Source of the DNA: JAZGGS01 sp963749485
GTDB taxonomy: Bacteria; Bacteroidota; Ignavibacteria; Ignavibacteriales; Ignavibacteriaceae
DNA: 29,860 nucleotides
NCBI GenBank assembly: GCA_963749485.1
Contig: CAVVMV010000011.1
Coordinates: 1 to 29,860, forward strand
Direction of reading: 5' to 3'
Below are positions 10,887-19,895 of this stretch, one piece after another. The notes under the pieces were generated by a model. The model worked only from the letters and a program-made list of their open reading frames with translations, made no database searches and was not told where the DNA came from. Made by a program: the position numbers and the translations under genes. Numbering within the stretch: position 1 is the first letter of the stretch; each line of letters starts with the position of its first letter.

Positions 10887-11825
10887 ATGACCGCAATCGA
10901 AACCAGCTCACTGGAAAAAATTTATACCACTTCATTTGGCAAACAGAAAATACAAGCATTAAAAGAACTAAATCTTTCTGTAAATAAGGGTACTATATTC
11001 GGGCTGCTCGGACCTAACGGCGCAGGGAAAACCACCCTTATTAAATTGCTGCTCGGGATTACCTTTCCAACTTTTGGAAGTGCAAAAATTTTTAATGAAG
11101 ATATTTCCGGGTATGAATTTAAAAAGAAAATCGGTTATTTACCGGAGAACCATAAATACCCACCTTATTTAAGAGGAGGCGAAGTCCTCTATTTTTTTGG
11201 TAAGCTTAGCGGATTAGAGGGACAGCAACTTGAAAAGAAAATTGATGAAATGCTTGAACTTGTTAAACTATCCGAATGGAAGAAAACCAAGGTAAAAGCA
11301 TACTCAAAAGGAATGATGCAGCGGCTGGGATTGGCGCAATCAATTATCAACGATCCGGAACTTATTTTTCTCGATGAACCAACTGATGGTGTTGATCCGA
11401 TCGGAAGAAAGGAGATACGCAATATTCTCCTGGAACTTAAAGAGAGAGGAAAAACAATATTCCTAAACAGCCATCTTCTTTCGGAAGTTGAACTAATTAC
11501 AGACAGGGTTGGTATCTTAAATAAAGGCACACTTTTGCGAGAGGGCTCGGTTAAGGAACTTACCGAAAGAAAAGAAGAGTACATTGTAAATGTTGATGAT
11601 GATGAATATGTTCTTTTAAATCACTCAGATTCAAATCACCAAATATCTAAACTAAGTGATGGTTCCTACTCTGTTAAAGTAGATGATGTGGGTTCAATAA
11701 ATATTCTGATTGATAAGATAAGGTCTGATGGGAAAATCATAAGAGAAGTCCTCCTTCAGAAAAATACTTTAGAAGATATGTTCATCTCGTTAATAAGCCA
11801 GGCAGAGGAGGACGGGAAAAAATGA
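10887..11825 (+). CDS. ABC transporter ATP-binding protein (ABC-2 exporter type)
   Basis: Cytoplasmic ATPase of a two-gene ABC exporter. The 312-residue protein has Walker A 'GPNGAGKTT' (42-50), the signature 'YSKGMMQRL' (139-147), Walker B 'LIFLDEP' (159-165) and the H-loop in 'NSHLLSEVE'. After about residue 220 comes the accessory C-terminal domain common in this class, ending near 'TLEDMFISLI'. The ABC-2 ATPases known as CcmA/NatA/GldA-like share this layout. The cargo cannot be deduced. The stop codon overlaps the start of the permease gene in the sequence ATGA, a sign of translational coupling. No clear promoter was found in the 113 bases after the preceding terminator. Confidence 0.93.
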   Translation: MTAIETSSLEKIYTTSFGKQKIQALKELNLSVNKGTIFGLLGPNGAGKTTLIKLLLGITFPTFGSAKIFNEDISGYEFKKKIGYLPENHKYPPYLRGGEVLYFFGKLSGLEGQQLEKKIDEMLELVKLSEWKKTKVKAYSKGMMQRLGLAQSIINDPELIFLDEPTDGVDPIGRKEIRNILLELKERGKTIFLNSHLLSEVELITDRVGILNKGTLLREGSVKELTERKEEYIVNVDDDEYVLLNHSDSNHQISKLSDGSYSVKVDDVGSINILIDKIRSDGKIIREVLLQKNTLEDMFISLISQAEEDGKK

Positions 11826-12643
11826 GAAACATTTTTATTATATCCTGGTTTACTCTGCGTGAAGCAATGGCAAGAAAGGTATTCATGTTTTTTGCAGGGA
11901 TATCTTTGCTTGTGCTCATCATTTCAGTATTAGTTTTCAGTCTTGTTGATACGCAAACTTTTATTTCTGCTGCAAACCAGGGACAATCAGTTATAATTCT
12001 TAAGGAAATTGTAGCAGGATTAGAACTACTGATTATAAGCCCGTTGGCAGGGCTTTGTCTTTTACTTGCAATTTTTTCTAGTGCAAGTTTTGTTCCTGTA
12101 ATGTTGGAAAAGGGAACAATAGATCTTCTTCTTTCCAAGCCAATCTCACGAGCTCAATTACTTTTAGGTAAATACCTGGGTGGTATACTGGTTGTATTCG
12201 TAAATATTATTTTCCTTATTGTGGGTGTATGGCTTATCATCTCGCTTAAATTTTCTTATTGGGATTTTTCATTTCTTCTGGTCTCTCTTACGGTAACTTT
12301 CTCGTTTGCTGTTTTATACTCCATTATTGTTTTATTTGGAGTTATTACCAAAAGCTCAATTCTAGGAATGATGGTTGCATATCTGATTTTCCTTATCCTG
12401 AGCCCATTGCTGCAGCTATACAAAGCTGAACTTCATACATTTGTAGAGAATGGATTTGCGAAAACTATCCTGGATGGTTTTTATTACATCATTCCGCAAA
12501 CTGCCGAACTGATGGGTAAACTAACGGTGGATCTAGCTTCCGGGAATGGAATTGACAATTATTCGCCTATTATAACTTCTTTTTTCTTATTAGTTTTAGT
12601 GTTGAGTTTTTCAATTTATTTGTTCAGAAAAAAAGATTTTTAA
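11822..12643 (+). CDS. ABC-2 type transporter permease
   Basis: Membrane partner of the preceding ATPase. The 273-residue protein has about six hydrophobic segments (roughly 20-42, 70-92, 119-139, 148-170, 178-198 and 248-267). After the second it carries the motif 'EKGTIDLLLSKPISRAQLLLGKYLG', the hallmark of ABC-2 permeases of the YhaP/NatB or copper-ABC (NosY) type. It starts within the ATPase stop (ATGA overlap), so the two are made in matched amounts. The substrate is unknown; NosY-type and gliding-type exporters are both possible, but no nos or gld genes are nearby. The gene is intact. Confidence 0.88.
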   Translation: MRNIFIISWFTLREAMARKVFMFFAGISLLVLIISVLVFSLVDTQTFISAANQGQSVIILKEIVAGLELLIISPLAGLCLLLAIFSSASFVPVMLEKGTIDLLLSKPISRAQLLLGKYLGGILVVFVNIIFLIVGVWLIISLKFSYWDFSFLLVSLTVTFSFAVLYSIIVLFGVITKSSILGMMVAYLIFLILSPLLQLYKAELHTFVENGFAKTILDGFYYIIPQTAELMGKLTVDLASGNGIDNYSPIITSFFLLVLVLSFSIYLFRKKDF

Positions 12644-12783
12644 AGGCACGGAGTAAGCAGTTTCTTTTCCGTTTTAATTCTCATTTATAATCGTATTAAC
12701 GCTGGAAATTATTGTTTTCTTGTTGAGCAGATTAGATTGAAAATTGTATTTGAATATTATAATTTTTTGATAGGAAACTGATC

Positions 12784-13721
12784 ATGCAGGAAGATAATCT
12801 TAAACTCGAAGACTTGCTTCTTCATTCCCCGGTTGAAGATGATGCCGATTCGATAAATAATATTGCAATTATTGGCGCTGGTGTTATGGGACAGGGAATA
12901 GCGCAGACAATTGCATCATCTGGTATGGATGTTTTGATTGTTGAGCGAGATAGAAGATGGATTAGAAGAAGCAAAAGCAGCACTTGCGGAATCTATGGAT
13001 AGAGAGATTAAAAGATGGGCAATGACCAATTCAGATAAGAAAGCAGTACTTAACCGGATTAAATGGGAAACCGATTTTAAATCAATTGGAAAATACGATC
13101 TTATAATTGAAGCTGTTACAGAAGATTTTGATGCAAAGGTAGAAGTATTTAAAAAACTCGATGTTAGTGCAAAAAAAGATTGTATTTTTGTTTCGAACAC
13201 ATCAACGTTAAGTTTAACTAAAATTGCTGAATCCACGAAGCAGACCTTCACAAGTTATTGGATTACACTTCCTACATCCTGTCCCAAAAATACCTGTTGT
13301 TGAAGTTGTTAAATGTTTACATACTTCCAACGAAACGGTACGCATTGTAAAATCGTTTATCTCCAATATTGGAAAAACACCTGTTGAAGTTTATGAGTAC
13401 CCTGGTTTTGTTACCACACGCGCAATTGTTCCGCTTCTTAATGAAGCAATGTATATATTGCTCGAAGGTGTAGCTACAGCTAAAGATATTGATACAGCAA
13501 TGAAGCTGGGTTACAACTTCCAGAGTGGTCCGCTGGAGATGGCTGATAACATGGGTTTAGATGAAATACTTGCATGGATGGAAACCTTATGGAAAACACT
13601 GGGTGAACCCCGTTACAGAGCTTGTCCTATACTGCGTAAGCTTGTAAGAGAGAGGAAACTTGGCAAGAAAACCGGGGAAGGCTTTTATAAGTATGATGAG
13701 CATGGAAATATTATTGAGTGA
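12784..13721 (+). CDS. 3-hydroxyacyl-CoA dehydrogenase, 3-hydroxybutyryl-CoA type (two frameshifts)
   Basis: NAD(P)-dependent oxidation of 3-hydroxyacyl-CoA to 3-ketoacyl-CoA, or the reverse in fermentative synthesis. The Rossmann motif 'IGAGVMGQGIA' is near residue 31. The catalytic histidine is in 'GLHFLHPVP' and 'EAVTEDFDAK' precedes it. The C-terminal dimerisation domain has 'GFVTTRAIVPLLNEAM' and ends in 'GKKTGEGFYKYD'. The first +1 lesion is at about 12944-12953, just after the second Rossmann strand; the second is at 13241, restoring 'STKRPSQVIGLHF'. Corrected length is 311 residues. About 25 acidic residues before the Rossmann fold are extra compared with most family members. It is followed by ackA 30 bases on. 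The family is secure; chain-length preference is not known. Confidence 0.92.
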
Positions 13722-13751
13722 TTTTTTTACAGAAAGAAAAATTAAACAGAC

Positions 13752-14951
13752 ATGAAAATACTAGTTCTTAATTGCGGCAGCTCTTCAATTAAATACCAAT
13801 TTATCGATACCGAATCAAAAACAGAGCTTGCTAAAGGTGCGGTAGAGAGGATTGGAATGAGCGGTGCGGTTCTTTCTCATACAAGGTATGACGGAGACAA
13901 AATAAAAATTGCAGGTGAAATACTAGATCACACAATGGCTATTGAGTATGTTCTTGGCGTAATGTTAAGTAAAAACCATGGAGTTATTGATGAGAAGGAA
14001 GATATCGAAGCTGTTGGACACAGAGTTGTGCATGGTGGTGAAACCTTTTCAGATTCAGTTCTAATAACCGAAGAGGTTGTTAAAGTTCTTCAGGATAATA
14101 TTGAATTAGCTCCTTTGCATAATCCACCTAATATTAAAGGTATCCAGGCAGTTACAAGGATACTACCGGGTACTCCGCAGGTTGGTGTATTCGATACGGC
14201 TTTTCATGTTAAAATGCCGCCTAAGGCATATTTATATGGTATTCCGTATGAGCTATATAAAAAGCATAAAATTAGAAGATATGGATTTCACGGTACATCT
14301 CATCGATATGTTTCGCAGATTGCTGCAGAAAACTTAGGCATGGATATTTCGGAGTTAAAGATTATAACCACGCATCTTGGTAACGGAAGCAGCATGGCAG
14401 CAGTTAAAAATGGGCAATCAATAGATACGACGATGGGATTTACTCCGCTTGAAGGATTGTTAATGGGAACAAGGAGTGGGGATATTGATCCTTCGTTAAT
14501 TTTATATATTATGGGTAAGGAAGGGCTTTCCCTGAGCGAAGCAGGTACTTTGCTAAACAAACACAGCGGATTGATTGGTGTTAGCGGAGAAAGCAGCGAT
14601 ATGAGGGAAATCCTAGCGGCCGTAAAAGATGAACATAAAAGAGCCCGTTATGCTTTTGAAATGTTTTGTTACAGGATTAAAAAGTATATAGGTGCTTACA
14701 CTGCTGCAATGGGCGGACTAGATGCACTTGTTTTTACAGGAGGAATTGGTGAGAACGCCGTTGAAGTGAGGCAGGAAGTTTGCAACGATATGAAGTTCCT
14801 GGGCATTGAACTTGATGATCTAAAAAATGAAAATAATGAAACGGTTATTTCAACTGAATCATCTAAAGTTTCTGTTATGCGGATTCCTACAAACGAGGAA
14901 CTGGTAATTGCAATGGATACAAACAGAATTGTTGGAGAATCGGTTAATTAA
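13752..14951 (+). CDS. ackA: Acetate kinase
   Basis: Interconverts acetyl phosphate and ADP with acetate and ATP, yielding ATP when acetate is excreted. The intact 399-residue protein starts with 'LNCGSSSIKY' (phosphate-binding N and S) and has 'GHRVVHGGE', 'RYGFHGTSHRYVS', 'HLGNGSS', 'TRSGDIDPSL' and 'FTGGIGENA', all standard acetate and sugar kinase superfamily motifs. Phosphotransacetylase is not next to it, as would be usual, so its partner must be elsewhere. It sits between the hydroxyacyl-CoA dehydrogenase and an SDR on the same strand with short spacers, consistent with one operon for acyl-CoA and acetate metabolism. Confidence 0.97.
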   Translation: MKILVLNCGSSSIKYQFIDTESKTELAKGAVERIGMSGAVLSHTRYDGDKIKIAGEILDHTMAIEYVLGVMLSKNHGVIDEKEDIEAVGHRVVHGGETFSDSVLITEEVVKVLQDNIELAPLHNPPNIKGIQAVTRILPGTPQVGVFDTAFHVKMPPKAYLYGIPYELYKKHKIRRYGFHGTSHRYVSQIAAENLGMDISELKIITTHLGNGSSMAAVKNGQSIDTTMGFTPLEGLLMGTRSGDIDPSLILYIMGKEGLSLSEAGTLLNKHSGLIGVSGESSDMREILAAVKDEHKRARYAFEMFCYRIKKYIGAYTAAMGGLDALVFTGGIGENAVEVRQEVCNDMKFLGIELDDLKNENNETVISTESSKVSVMRIPTNEELVIAMDTNRIVGESVN

Positions 14952-14963
14952 TTTTACGAAACC

Positions 14964-15008
14964 TGTTATGGTAACAATGTTGTTCCCCGGTTACAAGTAT
15001 TAAGTAAC
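14964..15008 (+). promoter_or_regulatory. Three GTTAC-type half sites and nested hairpins before the SDR gene
   Basis: The ackA-SDR spacer holds the palindrome TGTTA-TGG-TAACA (14964-14976). A second inverted pair, GTTAC (14990-14994) and GTAAC (15004-15008), is flanked by TGTT and AACA, which extend the stem. It ends a few bases before the SDR ribosome site GTGAGG. It could be an operator or a small leader structure; nothing ties it to a known regulator. Confidence 0.3.
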
Positions 15009-15023
15009 AACAGTGAGGTAAAA

Positions 15024-15815
15024 ATGAACTTAGGATTGTACGGCAAAACAGCACTAGTAACTGCTTCTAGTAAAGGAATTGGAAAAGCTGTTGCTGAAGC
15101 TTTTGCTGCAGAAGGTTGCCAGGTAGCCATTTCTTCCAGGACTAAATCAGACCTTCTTCAAACAGCAAACGAGATAAAATCCAAGTACGGTATTGAACCG
15201 CTCTGGTCTATTTGCGATCTTAATAAAAATAAAGATATCGAAAACACGATTAACGCTGTAACCGATCAGTTTGGTGGTATAGATATTTTAGTAAATAACT
15301 GCGGCGGACCTGTGCCCGGTTTATTTGCCGAACTTGATGAAAAGGATTGGGATCATGCATACGAACAGGTTCTGCTTAGTGTTGTCAGGATGTCTAAACT
15401 TGTAATGCCGCAAATGATACGTAACGATTGGGGAAGAATAATAAATATAACATCCATCTCTGTAAAACAACCGGTTGATAATTTAATACTTTCCAATTCA
15501 TTAAGAGCAGGAGTCACAGGTTTTGCAAAATCGCTAAGCAACGAAATTGCTAAACACAATATTACCGTAAACAATGTTGCCCCTGGCTTAACGCTAACAC
15601 ACCGTCTTTATGAACTGGCTGTAATTGAAGCAAAAGAAAAAGGAAAATCGCACGAAGAAGTATTATCTGATATGGCAAAACGTATTCCTATAAATCGCTT
15701 AGCGGGACCGGAAGAAATTGCCTCTGCAGTTGTTTTTCTTGCTTCGAAGCAAGCTGGCTATATTACCGGTAACACAATCCAGGTAGATGGTGGATATGTT
15801 AAGGGTATATTTTAA
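15024..15815 (+). CDS. Short-chain dehydrogenase/reductase lacking the YxxxK motif
   Basis: A 263-residue protein of the classical SDR fold. It has the cofactor motif 'TASSKGIG' (13-20), 'NNCGG' (91-95), and the C-terminal 'GNTIQVDGGYVKG'. The usual catalytic Ser is present in 'ITSIS' (S144), but the Tyr and Lys of YxxxK are replaced: 13 residues after S144 comes 'SNSLR' (157-161), with Ser in place of Tyr and Arg in place of Lys. I recall a divergent SDR branch with this 'LSN..R' signature, so this may be a subfamily trait rather than damage. Whether it reduces a carbonyl by the standard mechanism is doubtful. Third gene after the acyl-CoA dehydrogenase and ackA. Its ribosome site is GAGG. 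Its stop abuts the stop of the convergent BNR gene. Confidence 0.88.
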   Translation: MNLGLYGKTALVTASSKGIGKAVAEAFAAEGCQVAISSRTKSDLLQTANEIKSKYGIEPLWSICDLNKNKDIENTINAVTDQFGGIDILVNNCGGPVPGLFAELDEKDWDHAYEQVLLSVVRMSKLVMPQMIRNDWGRIINITSISVKQPVDNLILSNSLRAGVTGFAKSLSNEIAKHNITVNNVAPGLTLTHRLYELAVIEAKEKGKSHEEVLSDMAKRIPINRLAGPEEIASAVVFLASKQAGYITGNTIQVDGGYVKGIF

Positions 15816-17743
15816 TTATTTGAGCAGTAGCATTTTCTTACTTTCAGAATAATTACCTGATTTTAATTGATAGACATACATTCCACTCGGTAAATCGTTT
15901 CCATTAAAAGTTATTTTGTAATTTCCAGCAGATTGATAATCATCTATTACTACTGCAACTTCTTCTCCTAACGAATTAAAGACCTTCAGACTTACAAAGC
16001 CATCATTACCAAGCTGGTAATTAATAATTGTTGCAGGGTTAAACGGGTTAGGGTAGTTTTGCGCTAAATGGATTGTGGAAACAGTAACACCGTTAACTTC
16101 AATTTCCTCTGAGAAAGTAATGCTGCCATCATAATCAATTTGTTTAAGTCGGTAATATAGAGTTCCTGCTATTCCTTCATCACTAAACCTGTAATTCTGA
16201 TGTTTCAGTAGTTGTACCATGTCCTTCAACAAAGCCAATCGTGACCCATCCTTGTTCAGCTAATTTTCTTTCCAATTCAAATCCCAGGTTATTTGTTTCG
16301 CTAACTGTTGTCCATTCTAACAGAGTTATACCATTGACAATTCTTGCAGTAAAGTTGATAAGTTCAACAGGAACAACGGCATCTATAACTGCAGTGTAAA
16401 TATCCATATCAAATCCACCTGCTCGTTCATCTGTCCAAACAGGTACAATCTTGTTGCCGTAAAAATCAAGTTGAATATAATCACCAAATCTTACGTCACC
16501 ATTTGGAATGTTGGTAGGGGATTGCGCAGAGCTAACTAATTCATTTGTAAAAGTTGTACCGCCATCGGTTGATCTTGCAATGAACGCTTCAATAACATTA
16601 TTACTTGGTGTGTTTCTCGTATCGTAAAAAAGAATAGCAATGTCACCATTCTGCCCAACAGCTATTGATGGCCAGTATTGAAGTTTACCGTTTCCCACAG
16701 GATCGTTATTAATACGAGAAGGTGCAGACCAGTTATTTCCTCCATCGGATGAAAAGCTCAGAAACACATCGTCATCACCGTTCCTTTCATCATTCCATGT
16801 AACATAAATATAACCATCCCATGGTCCTCCACTATGGTCAACAGCCATGGTTGGAAAAAATGCGCCAGGTGTATTACTAACTATAACATCAGTCCCAAAA
16901 GTTACACCACCATCAGTTGATTTATCAAAAAGGATTCTTGTGCCTCCGCTAAATCCCCTCCATACTACATATAGAGATCTCCGTTTGGTGCCACAGCTGG
17001 AAAGGATCCTTGTACACCTCCTGTTAAATCACTTACTAAAACTGGGGAACTCCAGTTGACGCCAGCATCAGTTGACCTGGTTAAAAGAATTTCTGTTGAA
17101 GAACCGAATCTTGTCCAACTTAAATAAAGATTATTTGCAAAAGGACTTGATGGAGTTAAATCTGCAGCAGCCCATTCTTTATCTTCAAATCCAGGTCCTG
17201 TTGCAATTTCATAAACATCATTAAATGTTACCCCTTCATTAAAAGATTTAAATACCCAGAGTTCGCCAACTCCTGTTAATTCATTTAATGAAACTGTGTA
17301 GATATAAAAGTTTCCAGCAGTGTCACACCAACAACCGGATCACTGCTTAATGGTGCATCTGGAATTATTTGCGGCAGCAACTGGCTAACAGACCAGGTTT
17401 CTCCTCCATCGGTTGAGTAACTGTAACCGATCCTGCGTAATGGCGGATTAACGCCTGTTCTAAAGTCACGCCACGCAGCAACAACCCTGTCAGGATTTTT
17501 TCTGCTGATCATGACAGAAGGTTCGTTTTGTGGTTCGGGATTATTAGAGATATTCACATTATCAAAATCGGAATAAAAAACAGATGTAGGTTCAAATGAA
17601 ATTGGAGTGAACGAATGTGGGAACCTGCTCAACCATTCTTCAGCATTTATTTCAAGTGGTTCATCAATTATAACTTCCTGTGAAAATGCAGAACCTGAAA
17701 ACATAATTATAAGAACGGAAAGGAAGAGTAAAGATTTTTTCAT
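15816..17743 (-). CDS. Secreted BNR/sialidase-like protein with T9SS sorting domain (three frameshifts)
   Basis: Exported protein of about 642 residues. The start is the ATG at 17743 ('MKKSLLFLSVLIIMFSGSAFS', a signal peptide), not the earlier in-frame ATG at 17806, which would put 21 extra residues before the signal. The body has BNR Asp-box repeats ('YSTDGGETW', 'RSTDAGVNW', 'KSTDGGVTF', 'FSSDGGNNW', 'RSTDGGTTF'), as in sialidases, but I find no sialidase catalytic set. From about 16374 ('VPVEL') it carries the same fibronectin-like module as the protein at 7952, then a T9SS tail ('AQNYPNPFNPA'). Lesions: near 17325-17328 and 16968-16974 (each -1 or +2, in GTGT and TATAT dinucleotides) and +1 at 16200-16205. 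Corrected reading is continuous. It could bind surface glycans; function unknown. Confidence 0.82.
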
Positions 17744-17822
17744 GGTGATAACCTTATTATATAATATAGAATAATTAAATATTACAACTTCTATGATGTT
17801 AAACAAACCAGACTTTTGTCAC

Positions 17823-17850
17823 AAAAAAGGCGATCCTATTAGATCGCCTT
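17823..17850 (-). terminator. Intrinsic terminator after the glucose/sorbosone dehydrogenase-like gene
   Basis: AAGGCGATC (17827-17835) and GATCGCCTT (17842-17850) form a perfect 9-bp stem with a 6-base loop. On the minus strand it is followed by a T run (A run 17823-17828 on +). It lies 24 bases after the stop at 17875 and closes the amylase-dehydrogenase operon. Confidence 0.85.
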
Positions 17851-17874
17851 AAGTAATCTTAGGATTTCTAAAAA

Positions 17875-19895
17875 TTATTTTAAGAACAACATCTTAATAA
17901 CATTTGTAAAATTTTTATCCGAAACTAGAGATTCTGCATTTATTTTAACGTAGTAAACTCCTGATGGAAATCCATCTGCATTCCATACTTCTTCATAAAA
18001 TCCTGCTTGCAGAGTATCATCAACCAGAATTCCTATTTCTTCACCGAGTGAATTGTAAATAGTTATTCTCAAATTACTTTCTTCGGGATGCTATATTTTA
18101 TTACTGTACTTGGATTAAATGGATTTGGATAATTCTGCGAAATAAAATATTCACCTGGGAGAAGATCATTTCCTAAATTAGTTGGTGATGAAGTGTTAGC
18201 TGAATCCTCATTGCTGTAAAATGAATTTACATTGACGATATAAGCAAAAGCACGGTAGTAATATATGTTGTTCGGGTTTACACCATTATCGTTATAAATA
18301 GTCACATTTGTACTAACAGAATCAATAATACCATATGTACCGCCCAAACCAGTTTTTCTCTCAATCTTATATCCATCCTCCTGAAATTCATTATCCTGCC
18401 ATGTTACAGTTACCTGGTTGGGGCTGTTGGCTGTTGCAACGAGATTAGTTGGAGCGGCTATCCGAATTGGAGTTGTCACTGAAAATTGATTACTGTAAGC
18501 GGAAAAATTACTACTGTTGAAGGCAGCAACCCTATAAGTGTAGGTTACCGAGTCTGCAAGATCCCAATCCATATAAGTTTCTGCATTTGCAGACACAGAA
18601 TCGATTACCTCAAATCCGCCGTTCTCAACTTTTCTTTCTATTACAAAACCGTCTTCATTATTTGAATTATCAATCCATGTAAGATCAACAATAATTATGG
18701 GAGGAACACCAAGCGTAATTGAAGCAGTACCATCAAGGTTTGTAGGTGCATTGAGAGTTCCGGTGGGAGTGAACCGATATATATTACCATTAAATGATGT
18801 AATGTATAATTCATTATTTTGATCAAGCCCAAACGATGTAATATCTCCGGTGGCAGTTAAAAGAAATTCGTTAGTTGGAGGATTAATACCATCATATTCA
18901 AGTGCCCAAATTAATTTCGTTACATAATCTCCGTAAATATATTTGCCGTTAAGTTCGGGCACGTTTTGTCCGCGGTAAACATATCCACCCGTTACAGAAA
19001 ACCCAGTTGGATGATCATATTCCCAAATGGGATCAATATATTCAGGATAATTACAGCCGGATAAATCGTATGAGTGTGTACCTTCGTAGCAACGCCAGCC
19101 ATAGTTCTTTCCATTTTCAACAATATCAACTTCCTCCCAGGCATTTTGTCCCACATCAGCAGCCCAGAATAAATCAGTTACAGGATCGAAGCTGCATCGC
19201 CACGGGTTTCGCATACCCCATGCATAAATTTCTTTTACTACATTTCCTGTACTATCTACAAAAGGATTATCTGGTGGAATTGCATAATTCAATCCGGGAT
19301 CCTGGTTATCAACATCTATTCTTAAAATTTTACCCAGCATTGTTGTTATTTTTTGTCCGTTATTTTGTGGATCGCCACCTGAGCCGCCATCACCGGTAGC
19401 GATATAAAGGTATCCATCAGATTGCCTGAAACCTATCCATCCGCCGTTATGGTTGCTGAATGGTTGATTAAAATTAAAAAGTTCAAACTCGCTATTCTTA
19501 TCTGCTGAATCAGGGTTAGCTGCAGAAACCTGGAAGCGTGATATAATCGTTCTTCGCGGACTACTTGCTGTATAATTAACATAAAAGTAACCGTTAGTTT
19601 CATAGTCGGGATGAAAAGCTAATCCAAGCAAACCCATTTCTCCCCCTGCGGAAACACGGTCTGTAATATCTAAAAATGTTTTAGATGTTAAAGTTGAAGG
19701 CGAATTCTCAAAAACCTTTATTCTCCCACTACGTTCAAGAACAAATATGCTATTGCTGCCGTCACCGGCGTGTGTTAAATATAGTGCGCTGCTAAACGAC
19801 AGGTTGGGGAAAGCTTCCTCCAAACTAAATTGGGCATTTGTTGTTGCTGATAATATCATTATCAACATTAATACAATGAACTTATTTTTTTTCAT
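17875..19895 (-). CDS. Secreted glucose/sorbosone dehydrogenase-like protein, FN3 repeats, T9SS tail (one frameshift)
   Basis: Probable PQQ-dependent aldose dehydrogenase or related beta-propeller enzyme acting outside the cell. A signal peptide (about 1-21) precedes the GSDH domain (about 22-378), with 'GGEMGLLGLAFHPDY', H149 in 'NHNGG' (the family's catalytic-base motif), 'IATGDGG', and 'YAWGMRNPWR' carrying the conserved Arg. Two fibronectin-III domains (about 380-570; 'GFVIERKVENGGF', 'GYKIERKTGLGG') lead to the T9SS domain from 'QNYPNPFNPST'. The frame shifts -1 near 18078-18084; restoring one A links 'YSIPK' to 'ESNLRITIYNSLG'. Corrected length is 673 residues. The ATG lies 14 bases inside the end of the amylase gene with an AAAGG ribosome site, implying coupling. 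Substrate unproven. Confidence 0.88.

Noticed and set aside
12644..12783. A promoter with TATTTG ahead of the hydroxyacyl-CoA dehydrogenase
   Set aside because: The element does not match TAnnTTTG and no -33 TTG is well placed, so I do not list it.
15816..17743. A true sialidase
   Set aside because: Asp-box repeats are present, but the RIP motif and the catalytic Arg triad, Tyr and Glu are not recognisable; BNR repeats alone do not show the activity.
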